In this document: positions 1-11,535 of the stretch, piece after piece
How positions within the stretch are numbered: position 1 is the stretch's first letter
Layout of the letters: each line of letters begins with the position of its first letter
Origin: Siphonodentalium dalli
Taxonomy: Eukaryota > Mollusca > Scaphopoda > Gadilida > Siphonodentaliidae
Direction: 5' to 3'
DNA length: 64,000 nt
Assembly: GCA_032622095.1 (NCBI GenBank)
Contig: CP136065.1
Coordinates: 37,424,732-37,488,731, forward strand
The notes under the pieces: model-generated
Told to the model about the DNA's origin: nothing
The model's database searches: none
The model's input: the letters and a program-made list of their open reading frames with translations, nothing else
Position numbers and translations under genes: made by a program

Positions 1-1140
1 GCATGCTGCTACCAGCACTGCACATGCAGTGATCACTGCATATGAAGAATAGAGGGACACTATAACCACACTGCTGCTACCAACACTATACCGTACATGC
101 AGTGATCACTGCATCCGGAGAATAGAGGGACACTGTAACCACACTACAATCACATTGTAACCACACTGCTGCTACCAACACTGCACATGCAGTGATCACT
201 GCATATGAAGAATAGAGGGACACTGTAACCACGCTACAATCACAATGTAACATCACTGTAACCACACTACAATCTCACTGTAACAACACTGCTGCTACCA
301 ACACTGCACATGCAGTGATCACTACATATGAAGAATAGAGGGACAGTGTAACCACACTACAATCATTTTGTAACCACACTGCTGCTACCAACACTGCAGA
401 TGCAGTGATCACTGCATACGAAGAATAGAGGGACACAGTAACCACACTACGATCACACTGTAACAACAATGCTGCTACCAACACTGCACATGCAGTGATC
501 ACTGCATAGGAAGAATAGAGGGACACTGTAACAACACTGCTGCTACCAACACTGCACATACAGTGATCACTGCATCCGGAGAATAGAGGGACATTGTAAC
601 CACACTGCTGCTACCAACACTGCACATGCAGTGATCACTGCATATGAAGAATAGAGGGACACTGTAACCACACTACAATCATACTGTAACAACACTGCTG
701 CTACCAACACTGCACATGCAGTGATCACTGCATGTGAAGAATAGAGGGACACTGTAACCACACTACAATCACACTGTAACAACACTGCTGCTGCTACCAA
801 CACTGCACATGCAGTGATAACTGCATCCGGAGAATAGAGGGACACTGTAACCACACTACAATCACACTGTAACAACACTGCTGCTACCAACACTGCACAT
901 GCAGTGATCACTGCATGTGAAGAATAGAGGGACACTGTAACCACACTACAATCACACTGTAACAACACTGCTGCTGCTACCAACACTGCACATGCAGTGA
1001 TAACTGCATCCGGAGAATAGAGGGACACTGTAACCACACTACAATCACACTGTAACAACACTGCTGCTACCAACACTGCACATGCAGTGATCACTGCATA
1101 GGAAGAATAGAGGGACACTGTAATGACACTGTAACAAAAC
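1..1140. repeat. 90-bp minisatellite with embedded 18-bp palindrome
   Basis: Thirteen tandem units start at about 5, 71, 166, 289, 379, 469, 537, 607, 697, 786, 876, 969 and 1059. Most spacings are 90 or 93 bp; shorter units (66-70 bp) lack a block of about 21 bp and longer ones (95, 123 bp) carry extra copies of it. Each unit holds CTGCTGCTACCAACACTG, then the perfect palindrome ATGCAGTGATCACTGCAT, then GAATAGAGGGACACTGTAAC. The minus strand stays open over many units only because 90 is a multiple of three; the repeated 30-residue hydrophobic peptide has no start context or domain, so I do not call a gene. The array runs off the left edge of the window. Confidence 0.93.
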
Positions 1141-1144
1141 TGCA

Positions 1145-1225
1145 AAATTATAAGGGTTTCTGTTTAAGGCGGTTTTAGCGGATGTGATTATTTTAACAGC
1201 TATACCCACCGTAAAGTGTTACACA
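1145..1225 (+). repeat. Fragment of TTAAAGG-ended dispersed repeat (family R)
   Basis: The stretch from TTTCTGTTTAAGGCGG through ATTTTAACAGC to ATACCCACCG matches the terminal part of the repeats ending near 4104 and 24095, and in reverse the one beginning near 46145. It is a short, diverged end fragment lying directly against the minisatellite. Confidence 0.6.
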
Positions 1226-1750
1226 GTTATAGTGTGACTATTGTTACTCTCAGGTGTCTAATAATCGTGATGGTCTAATAATCGTGATGAGTGAAATTAA
1301 TAATAGTGATGGCCATTTCACAGTATGTCTCAATGCCAAATAATTGTGATCGTTGGGAATTTTCTCCAAAATTAATAATCGTGCTGACACTATTATTAGG
1401 TACCGGTACCTGAGAGTACCCCCTAAATGGCCCTAAACAATATACAGTCTTACCCGGGTTAAGTGGGAATGGTACCTAAGATACAATATATGAAGAAGCG
1501 CAGAGTGATCTATTCCGTCGGCACAATGACATAGACAAATGAGATCATGAGACTAAATTGATTTGAGAGTTTGTATTCGTTTCCTTTGAGAGGAAATCAA
1601 TCAGGAATGCTCCCAGCTATTATCACTTCTTAAGAGTCCTCAACACTTCAGAGTGAGGAACGTGTTGTCATATGCAACTGCAGGTGTACTGTCTCTGATC
1701 TAACTACAGTAATAACCAGTGACAACTGACAAGGTGTCTATGGTGGCTTG
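1226..1750. other. No gene seen; short AATAATCGTGAT repeats
   Basis: At 1258-1385 the phrase TAATAATCGTGAT or close variants recurs about five times at irregular spacing. The rest shows no long ORF, splice-bounded exon or recognised element. Confidence 0.5.
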
Positions 1751-2214
1751 CAGGGTTTTAAATTTGTACAAGAATCAGAATCGATTCTCGCAACAGATGC
1801 TCGCAAATGAAACATGAGAATCAACTATGATTCTTGCATACATGTACATACATTATCTCTGCTTTGTTATATAAAGACATCATGTATAGCATAGCTACTA
1901 GGCCAGGGTGACTTTTTCAATTGGCTAACAGTAAATCTTTCAATATTGAAAGCTATGCATGTACAATAAATATTGCAATTCTGCATTCCAGTCATAAATT
2001 CACATTCACATCAACTAATTTGACGGAAAATAAAATACAGGGAGAGGATAGGCATTTTAAGATTTGAAAGTAAGATATTATTGTTGAGAAATTGCCTCAG
2101 TGCATTGAATTTTCAAAACTTTCCCAGGGGATCAGGATTAAATTTTGATTCTCGTACCCTCAAACTTGTGAATCAGCTTTGATTCTCGCAAAATTGGATG
2201 GATTTTAAGACCTG
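1751..2214. mobile_element. Possible relative of the CAGGGCTTATATT MITE
   Basis: The left edge CAGGGTTTTAAATTTG and the right edge ATTTTAAGACCTGG form an imperfect inverted repeat. Near both ends the phrase GATTCTCGCAA recurs, as in the better-defined elements at 22292 and 27568. The ends are degraded and no target duplication is seen, so this is a tentative call; the right 90 bp alone (2125-2214) could be the element. Confidence 0.35.
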
Positions 2215-2452
2215 GTTTGAATTATTACCACAATATAATGCAAACAAACACCTTCTCCCATGTATAAGCAGCTTTTTAGACAGTAGTTATAACGTTTTTC
2301 TTCAATTTCCAATAGGAAGAAGTGCGTGGATCGAATCAGTTCTGTTGGTGAGAATTTCTTGTTAATATTTCTTTATACAATAAAAATGAAAACAGTTGGT
2401 CAGATTAATTCGGTGCAGAAATTAACCAAAACAAACTTGGGTGCATAAATGC

Positions 2453-3222
2453 ATGGAGTGTGCCAATCTGCTAAAAAAATGGCTATTGTAAAAAGAAATG
2501 AGACATTTATTATGCATATCAAATGTATAAACAATGTACACCTGTACACCTTATACCGGTATGCTTATATTTAATATGGACCGGCCGATATCAAAACATA
2601 CTTGTTATACAATTATGAATTGCAATCAATATTGTTGATAGTCTTCCAAAAGAAATGTACTATTTTTTTAATTTTCATTTTACATGTATACCACCTTGAA
2701 AACACCTTCCAGACCATTGATACTCAACTTATGGGTGAAGCATATCTTTTTTCCTATTTTCCCCAACATTAAAACAAATTCGTGGATAAATATGGTTCAT
2801 ATTTGTTCAAATTGCCATCAACAGAAGGAATATTAAAATATATATAGTTTTGTTCATATGCCAAACATAATCAATGCGTAAATAGTATATTGTCATCAAG
2901 ACGTAACGATGGTGTATGTAATCAGCACGTATATTGTCTGCAAGACGTACAATGGTGTATGTAAACAAGAGCCTGCTCATGTTAAAGAAGTTTTGCTTCT
3001 GTTTACATAACACAGCTCAATTCTATTGGTTAATCACACACAAATGATATAAACAGTCTTTATTATTTCCATATCAGGAAAACAGTAACAAATAATGCTC
3101 TTTATGTTGACCATATCCAGAACTAAACAAAAGCCAGGTTCTGTAACGTTTTTTTTGCTTTTGTTTACATAACAAAGGAAAAACATTTGACAATAACATA
3201 CTGTTTATGCCATAGTTCTGAT
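2453..3222. repeat. 770-bp tandem duplication, copy A
   Basis: Begins at ATGGAGTGTGCCAATCTGC and repeats after exactly 770 bp. It contains sequence related to the element at 23603-24095, including TTTATTATTTCCATATCAGG. Only a handful of substitutions separate it from copy B (for example AATGCG against AACGCG), so the duplication looks recent. Open frames in it (such as 2807-3013 minus) occur in both copies but have no recognisable domain. Confidence 0.95.
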
Positions 3223-3992
3223 ATGGAGTGTGCCAATCTGCTAAAAAAATGGCTATTGTAAAAAGAAATGAGACATTTATTATGCATATCAAATGTATAA
3301 ACAATGTACACCTGTACACCTTATACCGGTATGCTTATATTTAATATGGACCGGCCGATATCAAAACATACTTGTTATACAATTATGAATTGCAATCAAT
3401 ATTGTTGATAGTCTTCCAAAAGAAATGTACTATTTTTTTAATTTTCATTTTACATGTATACCACCTTGAAAACACCTTCCAGACCATTGATACTCAACTT
3501 ATGGGTGAAGCATATCTTTTTTCCTATTTTCCCCAACATTAAAACAAATTCGTGGATAAATATGGTTCATATTTGTTCAAATTGCCATCAACAGAAGGAA
3601 TATTAAAATATATATAGTTTTGTTCATATGCCAAACATAATCAACGCGTAAATAGTATATTGTCATCAAGACGTAACGATGGTGTATGTAATCAGCGCGT
3701 ATATTGTCTGCAAGACGTACAATGGTGTATGTAAACAAGAGCCTGCTCATGTTAAAGAAGTTTTGCTTCTGTTTACATAACACAGCTCAATTCTATTGGT
3801 TAATCACACACAAATGATATAAACAGTCTTTATTATTTCCATATCAGGAAAACAGTAACAAATAATGCTCTTTATGTTGACCATATCCAGAACTAAACAA
3901 AAGCCAGGTTCTGTAACGTTTTTTTTGCTTTTGTTTACATAACAAAGGAAAAACATTTGACAATAACATACTGTTTATGCCATAGTTCTGAT
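3223..3992. repeat. 770-bp tandem duplication, copy B
   Basis: Second direct copy, ending at GTTCTGAT. Unlike copy A it continues at 3993-4104 into the natural right end of the repeat family (GACAAAGTCTGTCTA-like sequence, then ATACCCACCGCCA...CTTTAA). The duplication therefore happened inside an existing dispersed element and took in upstream flank. Confidence 0.95.
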
Positions 3993-4104
3993 TGGTATAA
4001 GAACAAAGTCTGTCTATATTTTACTATTTCTGTTTATGGCAGTTTTTGATGGAGGTGAATATTTTAACAGCATACCCACCGCCAGCCGTATCTTTAACAC
4101 CTTG

Positions 4105-4756
4105 AATTTGAAGGCTAATTTATAAATATTTTATAATGCATAACAAAGGCTGGAGATTTACTGTTACAACTTACAACCGGCCCTCTTCCATAACATTGAA
4201 GATTATATATTCATGCAAAATATTGTATGCTAAAATTATTGTCAATGTACATAATATCATACTCACCTGTATCAAATAAATTAGATCAAGTCACATATAG
4301 AGATGTAAGATTTTTCAAGACAGATCTGACATCACAGTATACAGCGTATATACACGGTATGCAGGACAGCAACACTATACAATGCACAGATTGACTGGAG
4401 ACTAGGCGACAAAAAATGATTGTTCACGCACATAAAATCAATGAACACAGTACACTGGGGGACCCTCCAACAGAAACCATGATCTAATTTTCTTCACAGA
4501 ACTGTATTAATGACAGAATCAGACAACATGTTCCTTGAATGACAAAATATCATTTTCATCTTCTTTATCAAAACAGGTATCATCTCTGCTTAAAGGTACT
4601 GATGGTATTTGTATTATCAAATCTTCAATACCTGAATATTTTATATTTGTGTAGAGCATTTCAATTCAGAGACAAACATAAAATTATAATCCCTCAGTTT
4701 TGTTAGCAAGATCTAAGACTGTTTAATACCAGTACCGGTACTCCAAAATTCAATCA
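4105..4756. other. No gene or clear element seen
   Basis: AT-rich sequence with short ORFs only. I found no splice-bounded exon, tandem repeat or matched inverted ends. Confidence 0.5.
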
Positions 4757-5778
4757 TAACCCTTTGAACCCTGGCTCCCCACAACGATCGACGCCCTGAC
4801 CCTGGGCTCCCAGGGGTATTTTGACTTATTGTAGACTGTGTTCAGGCGCATGGTGCTGTATCGTATGCATTCTCTTCTACATGTACCATATTGTTTACAC
4901 CATTGGAAATATTATTAAATTCTGAATTCAGCACATCACAATATATTTCAATATCTTAAATCCAGAAAAAGTTATAAAAAATTGAAAACTTTATTGGATT
5001 TATTATAAAAACTGCCAAAAATGTTACGTAACGTCACAATCCCAACGTAAATACATGACGTCATATTGGTTTTGCCAAAACAAACTCTGGGTGTTCTTTG
5101 AATACCCCACCAATAACTAAAATGCGCGCATTGTGCGGTGTATTGGCTTATGCCATCATAAAGACAAGATTCTGGGCTTTATTCTCGTGTAAATCTATAT
5201 AGCGTGTACCTTTGCGCAAAAAAGTTATGAATTAATTAACTCAGAAGTTTGCATATTCTTGAACAAAACTCGTATGACATGTGTTTATATCCGACAATCG
5301 TTAGTGCGAATTATATAATTTAGCAGGAATTTCTTCACACATTGGGAGTTATAAATACCACAAGAATACGTCACCAAAGTTTCTACCTATAAATATATAT
5401 TTTCAGATCTCTTATGGGCCATATAAGGCGATATGACCTAACACAAATGAGAGGTCGTGAGAAGCAATATGGCGGCGCCGTAATTACAGAAATGTGATAA
5501 AATGGAGACTGTATCCAGTTTTTAATCGGCTGATACTTCGTTATGCCAAACACAACTTCAATATTTTTTGGACAGCTAAAACAATTATAATATGAATTTT
5601 ATGAAATACTATTTTATTTTTTTTAACATTGAGTATTTATCGAAATATAAAAAATAAAGTGCAACACTGCGACGCCGACGGTAGAACGAGATTACGTCAT
5701 GTCCGGTTTTCCGGCCAGTCGCGTATATATGCAATTACGTTCTGGCCGGAATACCGGCCAGCCGGGTTCAAAGGGTTA
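4757..5778. mobile_element. 1.02-kb piggyBac-like non-autonomous element
   Basis: The left end ATAACCCTTTGAACCCTGG is inverted at the right as CCGGGTTCAAAGGGTTAA. Ends reading CCC...GGG against TTAA (left copy mutated to ATAA) are the signature of the piggyBac superfamily, whose TTAA target is duplicated on insertion. There is no transposase-sized ORF. Inside the right end, TTTTCCGGCCAG and GGCCGGAATACCGGCC form further subterminal palindromes. Confidence 0.72.
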
Positions 5779-6367
5779 AGACTTGAGGTCATTTTCATCA
5801 GAAATTAGACAGATACGGGATCTCATTAAATTATTAAATTCACTACAGTATAATGAGAATCAGGAAGTAGATCGCTTCAATTTAAAATTTATCTAGAAAT
5901 TTGATCAAACTCATAATTTCTTTTCCATCATGCCATCTACTAGTATATCACGCACACAGTGTCACACAAGAGACACAGAATGTCACACAAGAGACAGCAA
6001 TCAGACTGTCAACAACAAATCTAACGTTATGCCAAACATACATGATGTTACTCCCCCTGGTCATGACATGAGGGTAGGTCAGGGTGGACCAAAATTTTCT
6101 CTTGCCAAATCGATTTTTTTACCAAGTTGAATTGAGGGTAAAATTCTCATTCAAATATAAAATTTATCCATATACACATACAAAATTAATCATTTCGACA
6201 AGCTGGAATTATTCAAAGTAGTAATAGATCTCTAAAAAATAGCCAGAAACAATGTTTAAGGTCTATAGATGGCAACACAAGATTATTTACTGCAAAAGTC
6301 AGTTCTTAAAGAAATGAACAATATAATATTTAATTTTACCATACTTAGTTCATAATAATTGAAGACT
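5779..6367. other. No gene seen; one short tandem duplication
   Basis: GTCACACAAGAGACA occurs twice at 5959-5995. A 66-codon open frame at 5930-6130 covers this repeat but has no domain and is not called. Confidence 0.45.
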
Positions 6368-6713
6368 TACCGCTATACTTAAAGTAATTGACCACCAATA
6401 ACGTGGTGTCACCCCGTTAATATGGTGGTACTATACCGCAGTATCCTCCAATACCGCGTTACTGATACCGCTTGTTAACGCGAACAAGTATGTGTGAGTA
6501 AATACCTCCCCTAAAAGAGTTCCATGAAAATCACCGCAGTATTCAACAAAATTAATGCGGTGCCCGCTAAAAGACCACGGTATCATTATCACCCAATACC
6601 ATAACTCCACGCCATGACCGTCTCGATACCGCTACCGTTTATTACCGGTATCACCGCGGTCATGACCGGGGTATCACCCCGTTTTCTGGTCAATTACTTT
6701 GAGAATAGCGGTA
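6368..6713. mobile_element. 346-bp MITE with TACCGCTAT ends
   Basis: TACCGCTATACTTAAAGTAA at the left is matched in reverse by TTACTTTGAGAATAGCGGTA at the right. With the adjacent TTGACCA this gives a 27-bp terminal inverted repeat with two mismatches. The interior is rich in GGTATCACCGCGGT-like palindromes. A damaged copy of the right part is at 9762-9890. It is non-coding and the superfamily is not assigned. Confidence 0.8.
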
Positions 6714-7195
6714 CTGGTAGTATTGACCAAAAATTGCTCTGTAGAAAAATAAATGTTGCTGATATAAAAAAATGTTCACCTAGCTGTTTACCTCAGAGAT
6801 AGGCAACTTGAAATTGGAGACTGATAATTTGGGCATAAAGTTTCAGTTTTCTTCAAAAAAATTATCTAAATTTAAATTAATTAGCTTAAAGGCACATAAT
6901 AGTAATGGTTATTAAAAAATTTCTTTAAAGTAACAATTATCAAGTGTTTTCCAAAAATTGAGTATCTATACCGGTAGTCCTTACTATGGGTACACATTTA
7001 TCAAATTTCAAATGTGATCTGAGCATACATGTACACATCTATTTCAACTTTTTCAGTCTGTCAAAGAGACACAAACAATTAGGGTGCACCACAGGTGCCG
7101 GGATACGCCCATGCTGAAATTTAAATACGGGCAGGTCGGAAACAAATTGTGAAGAAAAAAATGTGATGAACGAACAAATTACTTGACAATTCTAA
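6714..7195. other. No gene seen
   Basis: AT-rich spacer followed by CAAAGAGACACAAAC and a short GC-richer stretch near 7090-7140. No exon, ORF or repeat pair could be supported. Confidence 0.45.
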
Positions 7196-7560
7196 TGAAC
7201 GACAGTTGGAAATCCAACATTTTCATATAAAGAAAGAGGGATAACACTTGAACGGAAAATGTGAACAATATCAATGAACCCTCCTTTGAAAGCCCTCCTA
7301 ATGCTAAACCGCATACCACATTCATCGAGATCCGATAACCCGTGGTTGAGATATACATTCGTACATGTATGAGCGGACGGACGGAAATCCAACATTTTCA
7401 GATAAACAAAGAGGGATAACTCTTGAACAGAAAATGAGAACAACTTCAATGAAACCTCTTTTTAAAGCCCTCCTGATGCCAAACCTACATACCAAATTCA
7501 TCAAGACCCGATAACCCATGGTTGAGATATATGAGTGGACGGACACAAATGGATGTAATC
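7196..7560. repeat. Two tandem copies of a 183-bp unit with GGACGGACG motif
   Basis: The unit GGAAATCCAACATTTTCA ... GATCCGATAACCCGTGGTTG ... GGACGGACGG occurs at about 7203 and 7386. Identity is moderate, so this is an old duplication. The same layout (a unit carrying CGGACGGAC) is seen at 8537-8985 and, inside a bounded element, at 31901-32603. Minus-strand open frames here are repeat products. Confidence 0.85.
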
Positions 7561-7644
7561 CAGTATACATGTACATGTAGACCCCATGTTTTGGATGGGG
7601 ATATAATTAATCAGTCACCAATCAAATTTGGTTGATTAACCAAT

Positions 7645-7790
7645 TACAGTAATGCCCTAAATAATCGACTCCTTAACCACAGCAGAATTATGGGTAATTT
7701 TTCAGGATTTAGTCGGAAATATGGCTTGTTGCCATTCATTGGAAAGCTCTCACTGAGGTTAAGGAGTCAATTATTTAGGGCATTACTGTA
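7645..7790. mobile_element. Foldback MITE (family F), internally deleted copy
   Basis: Terminal TACAGTAATGCCCTAA and inverted TTAGGGCATTACTGTA, with GACTCCTTAACC / GGTTAAGGAGTC next to them. Full copies of this family are near-perfect hairpins of about 200-225 bp (8008-8224, 14443-14667, 28435-28635); this one has lost most of the right arm but kept its terminus. Confidence 0.9.
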
Positions 7791-8007
7791 TCTTATACTC
7801 GCTGGTCATAAAACACCAACTATAATAAATACGTGGAATACAACGTCGCCCTTAAAATTTATTGTTACAAGACTACGTGCATTGGCTCCATAACCCGAAC
7901 AAACAAAGAGGATTATTTAAACTGCAAAACAATTTAATCAATAATACATTTTGCTGTTTTGTGCAAAGTGACGTAAGTACAAAATTCAAACATTAAATTC
8001 CAAGAAG

Positions 8008-8224
8008 TATAGTAATACCCTAAGTAATCGACTCTTTAACTACAGCAGAATTATGGGTAACTTTTCAGGATTTAGTTGGAAATATGGCTTGTTGCCATTC
8101 ATTGGAAAGCTCTCGGTGAGAGCTTTCCGATGAATGGCAACAAGCCATATTTCCGACTAAATTCTGAAAAGTTACCCATAATTCTGCTGTATTTAAAGAG
8201 TCGATTACTATGGGCATTTATGTA
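8008..8224. mobile_element. Foldback MITE (family F), full hairpin copy
   Basis: The left arm runs from AGTAATACCCTAAGTAATCG to ATTGGAAAGCTCTC and the right arm reverses it from GAGAGCTTTCCGATGAATGG to the end, so almost the whole 217 bp can fold into one stem of roughly 100 bp. Several mismatches at the outer ends suggest age. Non-coding. Confidence 0.9.
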
Positions 8225-8264
8225 TCTGAGATTCTCTTTCTCTTGAGAGCATTATCATGGTATT

Positions 8265-8434
8265 GGTAATGATTCTCCCACTCAGTCAGGTCAGTATACA
8301 ATGGCATGGTCTATTATTTATCTGGAGGGATGTTCCAGAAATAATAGCAGACGATAGATAATAGAACGTGCAGAAGGATTACTATTCATTGGTGGGACAT
8401 CATCCTTTGTTGAACTTATTATCTGAACATTTCC
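8265..8434. mobile_element. Truncated TTAA-type MITE (family T)
   Basis: GATTCTCCCACTCAGT, TCTATTATTTATCTGGAGGGATGT and TGAACTTATTATCTGAACAT follow the same order as in the complete copies at 22224-22572 and 29091-29332. The sequence stops abruptly at TTTCC, where the right half of a different element begins. Confidence 0.65.
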
Positions 8435-8536
8435 TAAGCCAATGCATTCTCTTATATATGCGAGGCGACCTATGGTCGACTCGCATATATAAGAGAATGC
8501 ATTGGCACAGGGCCCTTCTGTTGGGTAAAGGGTTAA
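8435..8536. mobile_element. Right half of two-hairpin TTAA MITE (family H)
   Basis: A 67-bp inverted repeat (CCAATGCATTCTCTTATATA ... TATATAAGAGAATGCATTGG) is followed by CTGTTGGGTAAAGGGTTAA. It matches the right half of the complete element at 42831-43222 almost base for base, including the loop GGCGACCTATGGTCGAC. The left half is absent; family T sequence stands in its place, so the locus is a chimera of two MITEs. Confidence 0.88.
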
Positions 8537-8985
8537 ACAATACCAAAAACCATACAGATGAAGAACATGCTAAGAAAAACCTAGGTAAGAAATATGAGGC
8601 AGATCAGAAGAAATATGTTCTACTTATTGAATTGGATAGCATGTGTGTGAAGGGTTAATTATTTTCTAAACCGATCAACCAATCAATACCAAAAACTATA
8701 CAGGAGAGGGGTGTGTCATCATAAACCTACATATCAAATATGAACACAATCGGACAAAAAATACTTTGGTTATAGCATCGGATAGCACATGCCCATGTGT
8801 GGATGCAATGTGTTAATAGTTTCTAAACCGATCAACTGATCGATACAAAAAACTATACACTGGCAGGTCAGGGGTGTGTCATCATAAACATGCACATACA
8901 ATTTGAACACGATCCGATAATAAATACTCGAGTAATCGTGTCGGATAGCAAGTGTCTACGGACAGTACGCATACGGACGGACAAC
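8537..8985. repeat. Approximately 165-bp tandem repeat, about 2.7 copies
   Basis: AAACCGATCAACNNATCNATAC, CAAAAACTATACA and GGGGTGTGTCATCATAAAC recur at about 8670 and 8826, with a diverged partial unit before them. The last unit ends in CGGATAGCAAGTGTC and runs into CATACGGACGGAC. Identity is moderate. Confidence 0.8.
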
Positions 8986-9012
8986 GACGGTTGGTTGATC
9001 CGGACGTCAGCA

Positions 9013-9045
9013 TTATGTGTACCATACATGGTATGGGTACACATA
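9013..9045. repeat. Short perfect-type palindrome
   Basis: TATGTGTACCATACATGG followed by TATGGGTACACATA forms an inverted repeat around CATG with one unpaired base. It is isolated and no function is assigned. Confidence 0.6.
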
Positions 9046-9761
9046 AAAATGTATTATATATTGTCACAATAATTCAGTCATCATGTAGGTACTTCAGACT
9101 GTATAGTTGAGAGCTGTGATTGAACTGTCAGTGAAGTGGCATTGACAACATGTTCGGGAAGTTTGTTCCAATGAACTACAGTGAAGAAGTACTTCCCGAA
9201 GTTTTTTCTAATGGTATGAGGGAATTCAAATGAATTAAGATGCAACTAGCATAATTATATCACAAAACACACTTGGCAAGTAAATATAGTTGCGAATGCA
9301 CGTTTAGATCAATTAGAAGAAACTATTGCTAACACTAACTATATAAAAGTACATGTATATAGACTGTAGATCTACTAGTATGTCTTAACCTGTGTATAGT
9401 GATTATAGTCACTTATATACTATATTTTACCCCAACTTTGTCCTAGAACAACCAGTGTTACGACTACATGTTACATGTTACCGCGAAAGGGTGACCGACT
9501 GCGGTTGGACATAATCGCGTAACTGCAGTAGTACAAACTCTTAATTACATCATCCGCAGCATCAGCGAGACCTCCAGACGGGGAAAACAGTACAATGCGG
9601 TAACTGTCCTGTCAATTGAGCTCCATAAATAACAAATTAAGTTGTTTGTCCCCATAAACGGGAAAGAATGGGCCGTTCAAATATATACGAATCAGAGAGC
9701 CGATTAGGTATCGATCCCAAATCTGGTCGCCAATGTCGACCCTCTAATAGAAAGCGGTATC
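9046..9761. other. No gene seen
   Basis: Mostly unique-looking sequence with short ORFs. The stretch 9470-9700 is somewhat richer in CG dinucleotides than its surroundings, but no exon could be defined. Confidence 0.4.
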
Positions 9762-9890
9762 ATAACTGCACGGTACCATAACTCCACCAGTGTGACTGTC
9801 TCGATAATGCTGTGGATACCGGTAATACCGCATTTATTACTGGATATCAACCTGTTTTTCAAGTTAATTACTTTGAGGATAGCAGTTCTT
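9762..9890. mobile_element. Truncated copy of the TACCGCTAT MITE
   Basis: GGTACCATAACTCCACCAG, GACTGTCTCGATAATGCTG and TTAATTACTTTGAGGATAGC align in order with 6590-6712 of the full copy. The left end is missing. Confidence 0.75.
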
Positions 9891-9894
9891 AGGA

Positions 9895-10877
9895 ACCTTG
9901 TCTTATATCAGGTCTGTGCACTCGGCAGCAATTGTTATATTAATGGTATTTCCCTTTACCTTTCTTAGATGCCTTATAATACATAGAGTAAACACGTGTA
10001 TTATATTCACGTAAAAGATTTGTTACCGATAATAAATAAATCCCTTTTTAATATCTGACTATTGATGCTAGTATAGTTTTTATTCCTGTGTCCTGACAAC
10101 TAAATATACATGTTATATTATAATGCTCAATTTAATAGAACAAATATTGCAGTCAACTGCGTAATTAAGTGTCACGTGACATGTACTTTCGGTGTCTACT
10201 TGTGTTACGCTCTCGCTGTGTATATAGATCGCTTTGTTGTACTGCTGCTGTGCATGTATTCATTTTGACAGTCTGACATACTAGTACATACCGGTACTAG
10301 TACATGTAAATCAAAATGTCAACATGTTGAAAAACTATAATGTTACTATATATGAGATGTCCTTTGTGCACATCACCATGCAAATGAAATCATTTGACTG
10401 AAATGACTGTTCAGGCATGCCAATAATTTATCAATTATATAAATCAAGATATGCACAATCATGTTATAAATGTGGCGTCATCCTCGCTCGAACCCAAAGT
10501 GTCACATGCTTCCCCAGCGATCCCCGCTGTAATATATTGCTCAAACATAGACCCGGGTAAAGGTATTCTGAAGAGGCTGTATAAGTTTGTGTTTGATAAC
10601 ACTTTCCCCGTGTTTATTGCCTAAATATTGGTCATTTATTCAACAAAACATTGTCATATTTAACACAGTTTACTGAATAAATACAAACACCTATTTATTA
10701 TTTAGATAATCGATAATACCGATATTGAAACCCAAGTGCCGAGTGTCATCCGATGGGCCATAATCAACCGATTCCGATTGTTGTTTCCGATCATCAGCTC
10801 ATCGAGTCATCACTCACTGTCACTAGTGATCACTAGACCCAGTTGAGTCACATACATGATATACACATGTATGAGAC
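9895..10877. other. No gene seen
   Basis: Contains a local palindrome around CATACTAGTACATACCGGTA at 10278 and GTCACGTGACATG at 10171. No ORF or splice-bounded exon is convincing. Confidence 0.4.
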
Positions 10878-11535
10878 TCAGATTGGGTCAGTAGTGGCCA
10901 AATCTGATGCTCATACCTTTTCTAATTACAGGCGACAAAGGACTCCTGGTCGCAGATTCTGCTTGGTTCTCTTATTATGGTGACAATAAAGACAAGATTC
11001 CACAAAAAGTTCCGAAATCCGCGCCTTCATGAGCTAAAATAAAGACTTTTGTCATTTGTGCAAAAGAAATTGTTGTCTGTCTGTTTACGGAAGCGATATT
11101 TCACCACATGTTAATGCTGTTTGTCATGCGCAGTTCAATGTTTCATGATGGTCAATAAAACGTGTACTCCACCCCGAAGACGACTGTTGGAAATGTGTAC
11201 TTGGAAGATATTATGGAAAAACTAAATTCTTTTGCTAAATGTTATGCTACTATGCCAATATATTACATATGTAATAAAAATATTACCGAAAAATTATCAA
11301 CATATACTTTTTAATAGAATTGTTGCATCGAAAATATACTATTTAAAAAGTGTACTCCAAGCCAGAATGAGAAAAAGTGTAGCCGAGTTAGATCATGCTT
11401 TATTACCCACTTCTACAAAATGTTGTATTATACTTTCAACAAGTTGTAGAAATATATTGGTGATATGAAGTAATTATTTTATTCAGTGAAACATAATCAC
11501 TTCTCACATTTGTCATGGTGTCAAAAAATGACATA
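10878..11535 (+). repeat. Left arm of large inverted repeat
   Basis: Starts at TCAGATTGGGTCAGTAGTGG and ends at GACATA. Reverse-complemented, it matches 12359-13020 across the full length with only a few differences (for example CACAAAAAG against CACCAAAAG). It contains a 78-codon open frame (11232-11468). The matching frame in the other arm differs at two residues, which is what near-identical DNA would give, so I do not call it a gene. Confidence 0.95.

Noticed and set aside
275-1145. Long minus-strand frames with a 30-residue hydrophobic repeat
   Set aside because: Produced by a 90-bp minisatellite; no start context, splice sites or domain.
11232-11468. 78-residue protein conserved in two copies (also 12430-12666)
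   Set aside because: The copies are in the arms of one inverted repeat; similarity reflects near-identical DNA rather than selection on protein.
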